Source of the DNA: Actinokineospora diospyrosa
Lineage (GTDB): Bacteria; Actinomycetota; Actinomycetes; Mycobacteriales; Pseudonocardiaceae
Assembly: GCF_024171925.1 (NCBI RefSeq)
Contig: NZ_JAMTCO010000001.1
Location: forward strand, 558,001 to 622,000
DNA: 64,000 nucleotides
Direction of reading: 5' to 3'
Part shown: piece by piece, positions 59,030 through 64,000 of the stretch
Layout of the letters: every line of letters begins with the position of its first letter
How positions within the stretch are numbered: the first letter of the stretch is position 1
Position numbers and translations under genes: made by a program
The notes under the pieces: model-generated
The model's database searches: none
What the model was told of the DNA's origin: nothing
The model's input: the letters and a program-made list of their open reading frames with translations, nothing else

Positions 59030-60796
59030 TCAGTCGGGCTGGCGCGGGGTCAGGGCGGCCAGCCTGCTCAGGGCCGCGCGGCGGTCGGTGGGGGTGTCGG
59101 TGCGGGTGGCCAGGCGGGCGGCGTGCGCGCGGACCAGGTCGTGCATGCGGTAGCGGCCGGGTTCGTGCTGTTGCAGCAGGTTCGCGTCCAGCAGCTCCTC
59201 CAGCCCGCCAGCCGGGTCGTCGACCTGGGTGAGCGCCGCCGCGGCCGTCGCGTCGAGGTCGGGGCCGGGGTGCAGGCCGAGCAGCCGGAACATCCGCTGC
59301 TGGCGGTGGTCCAGGTGCGCGTAGGACACGTCGAACGCCGCGGTGACGCTGCGGTCGCCCGCGGCCAGCTCGGTGAGCCGGTTGCGCTCGTCGCGCAGGC
59401 GCTCGGCCAGGTGGGCGACCGTCCAGGTGGTGCGGTGGCGCAGGCGGGCGGCGGCGACGCGGATCGCCAGGGGGAGCCGGGCGCACAGCTCGACCACCTC
59501 GGCCACCAGCGCGGGCGCCGCGGCCCGGTCGGACATCCGGTCGAACAGGGTGACCGCGTCGGCCGGGGGCAGGACCGGCAGCGACAGGGCCACCGCGTCG
59601 TCGAGCCCGGCCAGCCTGCGCCTGCTGGTGACCAGCACCAGGCAGTTCGAGCCGCCGGGCAGCAGCGGCCGGACCTGCGCCTCGCCTGCGGCGTTGTCCA
59701 GCACCAGCAGCAACCGCCGCTCGGCCACCGTCGCGCGCCACAGCGCCGCCCGCTCCTGGAACGCCGCCGGGATCCGCGGCAGCCCGATCGCGCGCAACAC
59801 CCACTCCAGGGCCTCGCCGGGGTCGACCGGCGCCCGGTCGCCGGTGAACCCGTGCAGGTCGACGAACAGCTGCCCATCGGGGAAGCGCGCCGCCAGCCGG
59901 TGCGCGGCGTGCACGGCGAGCGCGGTCTTGCCCACTCCGGCCATGCCGTCGATCGCGGTGACCGCCGCGGTGGACCGCAGCAGCGCTGCCAGTTCCTCGT
60001 CGCGCCCGGTGAACGTCGCCGGGGCCGCCGGGAGCTGCGCGGGTCCGGTTGCGACAACGGGCGTAGGCGGTCCACCGGACAGGACCTCGCGTTGGGCCTG
60101 CCGCAGGGTTTCACCCGGCTCTATGCCTAACTCCTGCACCAACCGCCGCCGGGTGCGCGTGAACACCGCCAGCGCCTCGGCCCGCCTACCGGCCTTCGAC
60201 AGCGCCAACATGAGCAGCCCGACCAACCGCTCGCGCACCGGGTGGTCCACCACCAGCCCGCTCAGCTCGGTGACCACCGATTCCTGCTCGCCCAGCACGA
60301 TCCGCAGCTCCGCCCGGTCCTCGACCGCCTGCAACCTGGCTTCTTCCAGGTGCGACGCCGCCGCTTCCCGCACGCCGTCGACGACCCCGGTGAGCGCCGG
60401 TCCGCGCCACAGCCCCAGCGCGTCGCCCAGCAGGCGGACGGCCCTGGCGCGGTCACCGCCCGCGCGGGCCGCCCTGGCCTGGGCGACCAGGCGCTCGAAC
60501 CGGCGCAGGTCGACCGACTCCGGGTCGACGCTGAGCACGTACCCGCCCTGCCGCGCCGCCAGCACCGTGGCGCCCACGTCGAGCACCGCGCGCAGCCGCG
60601 ACATCCGCCGCCGCACCGCGCCGCGCGCGTCGCGCCGCTCGCTGGCGGTGAGCTGGTCGACGAAGTACTCCAGCGGCACCACCCGGTTCACGTTGACCAG
60701 CAGCACCGCCAGCGAGCTGCGCTGCACGGACCCGCCGATGGCCAGCCGCCCGCCCGCGCGCCACGCCTCGACCGGCCCCAGTACGCGAAAGTCCAT
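59030..60796 (-). CDS. SARP-type regulator with NB-ARC domain (no TPR)
   Basis: 588 residues from the ATG at 60796. Order: OmpR-type winged helix (about 1-85), BTAD (about 92-225, including VVDHPVRERLVGLLMLALSK), NB-ARC with P-loop IDGMAGVGKTALAVHAAH and LLVLDNAAGEAQV, then winged-helix/ARC2-like helices. It is shorter than the 41-44 kb AfsR homologue and lacks TPR repeats. It lies directly upstream of, and divergent from, the mbtH/NRPS operon and is its likely activator. Confidence 0.9.
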   Translation of the reverse strand: MDFRVLGPVEAWRAGGRLAIGGSVQRSSLAVLLVNVNRVVPLEYFVDQLTASERRDARGAVRRRMSRLRAVLDVGATVLAARQGGYVLSVDPESVDLRRFERLVAQARAARAGGDRARAVRLLGDALGLWRGPALTGVVDGVREAAASHLEEARLQAVEDRAELRIVLGEQESVVTELSGLVVDHPVRERLVGLLMLALSKAGRRAEALAVFTRTRRRLVQELGIEPGETLRQAQREVLSGGPPTPVVATGPAQLPAAPATFTGRDEELAALLRSTAAVTAIDGMAGVGKTALAVHAAHRLAARFPDGQLFVDLHGFTGDRAPVDPGEALEWVLRAIGLPRIPAAFQERAALWRATVAERRLLLVLDNAAGEAQVRPLLPGGSNCLVLVTSRRRLAGLDDAVALSLPVLPPADAVTLFDRMSDRAAAPALVAEVVELCARLPLAIRVAAARLRHRTTWTVAHLAERLRDERNRLTELAAGDRSVTAAFDVSYAHLDHRQQRMFRLLGLHPGPDLDATAAAALTQVDDPAGGLEELLDANLLQQHEPGRYRMHDLVRAHAARLATRTDTPTDRRAALSRLAALTPRQPD

Positions 60797-60952
60797 CACA
60801 AATCCCCCCAGGAGCGTGACGAGTCGAAAGTCTAGAACACCGCAACGCCGCGACGGTCCGATAAATGTCCTCCCGTTGTCCACACTTCGCCCTAGCGTCC
60901 TCTTCGGTCCGGTTGGTGGACCGTGTGGACCAGTTCCTGGGAGGAATATCCG

Positions 60953-61141
60953 GTGTCCGACGAATTCGTGGTGGTTGTCAACGACGAGGAGCAGTACTCC
61001 GTGTGGGCCGCCGGGCGCGAGCTGCCGGCCGGGTGGCGCGCGAGCGGCTTCTCCGGTCCCCGGCAGGCCTGCCTGGACCACATTGACCAGGTGTGGACCG
61101 ACATGCGGCCCGCGAGCGTACGCCGGGCGGCCCAGGCATGA
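60953..61141 (+). CDS. MbtH-like protein
   Basis: 62 residues from a GTG at 60953 with GGGAGGA upstream. Family hallmarks: FVVVVNDEEQYSVWAAGREL and PAGWRASGFSGPRQACLDHI, then VWTDMRP (three conserved Trp). MbtH proteins bind and activate NRPS adenylation domains. Its stop overlaps the NRPS start by ATGA. The 156 bp upstream hold the promoter region shared with the SARP gene. Confidence 0.95.
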   Translation: MSDEFVVVVNDEEQYSVWAAGRELPAGWRASGFSGPRQACLDHIDQVWTDMRPASVRRAAQA

Positions 61142-64000
61142 TGTCCCGATCAGAGGGCTTTGTGTCCTCAGTAGACCTTGACATTCCACTTTCCACGGAC
61201 CGGCCGGATTCAATCGCCGTCGCCGACGCGTCCGGGGCGCGGATCACATACGCGCAATTGCGCGACCGAGTAGCCCGGTTGGCCGCTTATTTGCGGGCCC
61301 GCGATATCGGTTCGGAAACGGTGGTCGCGCTCGCCATCGCGCCTTCGGCGAACACCGTCGTGGCTTTGCTCGGCGTCCTGGCCGCCGGGGCCGCCTACCT
61401 CCCGCTCGACCCCGCCGACCCGGCTGACCGCCTACAAGCGTTGATCCAGGACGCCAAGGCCCGGCTGGTCCTCACCGAGGGCACCACCACCGTCGACGGC
61501 GTCGCGTCGGTGTCGCTGGCGGCCGCGATCGAGGCCGCCCCCGAGCAGTCGCCGCAGCCTGCGTCCTACCAGCCGGACAGCCTCGCTTATGTCTGCTACA
61601 CCTCGGGTTCCACCGGGCGCCCCAAGGGTGTCGGCGTGACGCGCGCCAACCTCGCCGCCTACCTGGAGCAGGTCCTGGAGGTCCTGGACCCGCGTCCCGG
61701 CGACGTGTTCAGCCTGGTGCAGCCGTTCACCTTCGACTCCGGCGGCACCATGGTGTTCCCGGCCCTCGCCGCGGGCGCGACGCTGTGGGTGGTGCCCGCC
61801 GAGCGGGCGGTCGACGCGGGCTGGCTCGCCGAGCACCTCGCCGGGGTCGACTACCTCAAGATCACCCCGTCGCACCTGGCCGCGCTCCAGGACGCCGCGA
61901 CCATCCCGCTGCCGCGCAAGGCACTGCTCCTCGGCGGCGAGCCGTCCCGCTGGGCGTGGTTCACCGGGCTGGCCGGGCCCGGTCGCACGGTGATCAACCA
62001 CTACGGTCCGACTGAGACCACTGTTGGCGTGGCCGCCCTGATCGGTGACACGGCCGTGATCGAACCCGGCCGCGACACCCCGCTCGGCCCGGCGATGCGC
62101 AACGCCGTCCTGCACCTGCTCGACGACAACGGCGACCCGGTGCCCGACGGTGAACCCGGCGAGATCACCATCGGCGGCCCGCAGGTCAGCCGCGGTTACC
62201 TGGGGATGCCCGGGCGCACCGCCGCCGTCTTCGTGCCCGACCCGTTCAGCGCCCGCCCCGGCGCCCGGCTCTACCGCACCGGTGACCGCGGCGCGCGGCG
62301 GCCCGACGGCACCACCGAGTTCCTCGGCCGCACCGATGCCCAGGTCAAGATCCGCGGCTTCCGGGTGGAGCCGGGCGAGGTCGCCGAGGTCCTGCGCGGC
62401 CACCCCGCCGTCACCGACGCGGTCGTCGTCCCGTGGCGCGGCGGGCTCGCCGGGTACATCCGCACCCACGAGCCGGTTGAGCCCGACGACGTGCGCGCGC
62501 ACGCCGCGGCAACGCTACCCAAGTACCTCGTGCCAGATGCGATCACTGCTCTGGACGCGTTTCCCCTAACGCCTCACGGCAAGCTCGACACAGCACGCTT
62601 ACCCGAACCGGTTCTGCCCACTGAAGACACCGGCCCGCGCTCTAGTACCGAAGAGGCCGTGGCTCGGCTGTTCGCGGACCTGCTTGGCCTACCGCAGGTC
62701 GGCTCCAACGACGGCTTCTTCGCCCTCGGTGGCCACTCGCTGCTCGTCGCCAAGCTCTTGTCCCGCCTGCGCGCGACGTTCGAAGTGGAGATCCCCGCGA
62801 GGCAGATCTTCGAGGCGCCAACTGTCGCCGGGATCGCCGCGCACGTCGACGCCGCCCGTACCCGCGGCGGTGCCCAACTCCCGCCGGTCGCCCGCGCGTC
62901 CCGCACCGCGCCGTTGCCCGCCTCGCATGGCCAGCAGCGCCTGTGGTTCCTCAACCAACTCGACCCGACCAGCCCGCTCTACAACACCAACCTCGGCGTC
63001 CGCGCGCTCGGCGAGCTCGACACCGCGGTGCTGCGCGAGTGCGTGCTCGACCTCGTCGCCAGGCACGAGGTGCTGCGCACCCGCCTGGTCGCGGGCCAGG
63101 ACGGCCTGCACCAAGTGGTGGAGCCGAGCCCGGTGGTGCCCTTCGACCACGTCGACCTGTCCGACACACCCGAACGCGACCGCGAGGCCGAGCTCCGGCT
63201 GCTGATCGCGGCCTCGACCGAGCGCCCGTTCGACCTGACCGCCGAGGTTCCGATCCGGGTGCTGACCGTCCGGCTGGCCGACGACGAGCACCTGCTGCTG
63301 CTCACCATGCACCACGTCGCCACCGAGGGGCCGTCGATGCGCATCCTGCATCGTGAACTCGGCGACCTCTATGCCGCTCGAGTCCGGGGTGACCTGCCCG
63401 CGCTGCCCGAACCCGCCGCGCAATACGCGGACTTCGCTGTATGGCAGCGGGATCTCCTTGCCCGCGGCGCCTACGCCCGTCAGCTGGAGTTCTGGCGGGA
63501 ACGTCTGGCAGGCCTACCGGCCCGCGTCGAGCTGCGCACGGATCTAGCGCGCCCCGACGAGATCAGCCCCGCCGGGGACCGGGTCCGGTTCGAGCTGTCC
63601 GCGGACCTGACCGGGCGGCTGCGCGCGCTGGCCGCCGCGGAGGGCGCGACGCTGTTCATGATCCTGCTCGCCGGGTTCCACCTGGTGCTGGCCGAGCGGA
63701 CCGCGCAGCGCGACGTGGCGGTCGGCATCCCGGTCGCGTTCCGGCCCCGCCCGGAGCTGGAGGGCACGGTCGGCTTCTTCGGCAACACGCTGGTCCTGCG
63801 CACCGACGTCGACCGGGGCCTGGGGTTCCGCGCGTTGCTGCGCCAGGTCCGCGCGGTCACCCTCGACGCGATCGCGCACCGGGACCTGCCGTTCGAGGCG
63901 CTGGTCGAGGAGGTCCGGCCGCGGCGCCGGTTCGGCGACACGCCGCTGGTGAACGTGATGATGATGGTCGCCGAGGAGGAGCGGCCGCCGGTCGTGCTCG
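61138..64000 (+). CDS. Nonribosomal peptide synthetase, A-T-C start (partial, runs off right edge)
   Basis: 954 residues visible, no stop. The A domain comes first: A3 YTSGSTGRPKG at about 154-164, A5 NHYGPTETT, A7/A8 YRTGDRGARR. By manual alignment to GrsA-PheA the nine specificity residues read DSTKLGHVG, closest to aspartate/asparagine-type codes. A carrier domain follows (FFALGGHSLLV, Ser near 534), then a condensation domain whose core is HHVATEG instead of HHxxxDG. No N-terminal C domain, so this is the initiation module with MbtH as partner. Code reading was by hand. Confidence 0.92.
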   Translation, partial: MMSRSEGFVSSVDLDIPLSTDRPDSIAVADASGARITYAQLRDRVARLAAYLRARDIGSETVVALAIAPSANTVVALLGVLAAGAAYLPLDPADPADRLQALIQDAKARLVLTEGTTTVDGVASVSLAAAIEAAPEQSPQPASYQPDSLAYVCYTSGSTGRPKGVGVTRANLAAYLEQVLEVLDPRPGDVFSLVQPFTFDSGGTMVFPALAAGATLWVVPAERAVDAGWLAEHLAGVDYLKITPSHLAALQDAATIPLPRKALLLGGEPSRWAWFTGLAGPGRTVINHYGPTETTVGVAALIGDTAVIEPGRDTPLGPAMRNAVLHLLDDNGDPVPDGEPGEITIGGPQVSRGYLGMPGRTAAVFVPDPFSARPGARLYRTGDRGARRPDGTTEFLGRTDAQVKIRGFRVEPGEVAEVLRGHPAVTDAVVVPWRGGLAGYIRTHEPVEPDDVRAHAAATLPKYLVPDAITALDAFPLTPHGKLDTARLPEPVLPTEDTGPRSSTEEAVARLFADLLGLPQVGSNDGFFALGGHSLLVAKLLSRLRATFEVEIPARQIFEAPTVAGIAAHVDAARTRGGAQLPPVARASRTAPLPASHGQQRLWFLNQLDPTSPLYNTNLGVRALGELDTAVLRECVLDLVARHEVLRTRLVAGQDGLHQVVEPSPVVPFDHVDLSDTPERDREAELRLLIAASTERPFDLTAEVPIRVLTVRLADDEHLLLLTMHHVATEGPSMRILHRELGDLYAARVRGDLPALPEPAAQYADFAVWQRDLLARGAYARQLEFWRERLAGLPARVELRTDLARPDEISPAGDRVRFELSADLTGRLRALAAAEGATLFMILLAGFHLVLAERTAQRDVAVGIPVAFRPRPELEGTVGFFGNTLVLRTDVDRGLGFRALLRQVRAVTLDAIAHRDLPFEALVEEVRPRRRFGDTPLVNVMMMVAEEERPPVVL

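Noticed and set aside
1-64000. CRISPR array, integrase, rRNA or intact tRNA
   Set aside because: No regularly spaced repeats, no tyrosine or serine recombinase motifs and no complete cloverleaf were found by reading; the only tRNA-like sequence is the 3' fragment at 31743-31789.

Overview
The window is high-GC DNA from an actinomycete. GTG starts are frequent, ATGA and TGATG gene junctions abound, and AfsR/SARP, XRE-TPR and LAL-type LuxR regulators are present. The gene families fit a Pseudonocardiaceae-like or Actinosynnema-like filamentous actinomycete; this placement is inferred from style and content, not from a marker gene.

Layout. (1) 1-9.9 kb: a tad/Flp pilus locus on the minus strand. 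It holds a lipoprotein, a secreted PKD protein, a SAF/CpaB-like protein, CpaE-like and TadA ATPases, TadB, TadC, a short pilin, three TadE/G-like pseudopilins and a LysM membrane protein cut by the window edge. A prepilin peptidase is divergent. (2) 10-15.3 kb: accessory DNA with a NUDIX gene whose stop codon abuts an IS5-type element, two DUF2188 proteins, an XRE/ImmA pair and unknown genes with a less GC-rich composition. (3) 15.4-23.4 kb: an unusual 7-deazapurine locus. FolE, QueE and a double-length QueD sit with a compact TGT/DpdA-like protein, a phosphorylase-like protein, a thymidylate-kinase-like protein, DUF2797 and a methyltransferase. There is no QueC. Two divergent UTRA/GntR genes flank it, with a 28-bp palindrome between. 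(4) 23.4-31.5 kb: an XRE-TPR regulator, small coupled genes, DUF4238 and a two-gene unit ending in a Vsr/DUF559-like nuclease, which may be defence.

(5) 31.7-39.3 kb: the 3' half of a tRNA-Val(GAC) with a terminator looks like an attachment-site scar. Next to it is a tight four-gene operon: a TIR protein, a KGGVGR ATPase with a TIR-like tail, a small probable adaptor and a double-ATPase HerA/FtsK-type protein. A convergent gene encodes another TIR-like protein. This is the strongest candidate for a little-described conflict system. (6) 39.5-59 kb: mostly regulators and housekeeping-like genes: a small secreted peptide beside an XRE-TPR regulator, an AfsR-type SARP, a VWA protein and partner, GNAT, LAL-LuxR, a secreted trypsin-like protease, an HTH-REC-LuxR fusion, a desaturase, a WGR/beta-propeller protein, STAS, TerC, and an MFS pump with a divergent XRE-cupin regulator. 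(7) 59-64 kb: the start of a nonribosomal peptide cluster (SARP, MbtH and an A-T-C initiation module running off the right edge).

Functional picture. The left locus builds a Flp-type pilus. The middle is accessory DNA combining nucleotide chemistry with probable defence. The right end opens a natural-product cluster with pathway-type regulators. No CRISPR array, integrase, intact tRNA or rRNA was seen. All calls come from reading the translated sequence; no database search was run.
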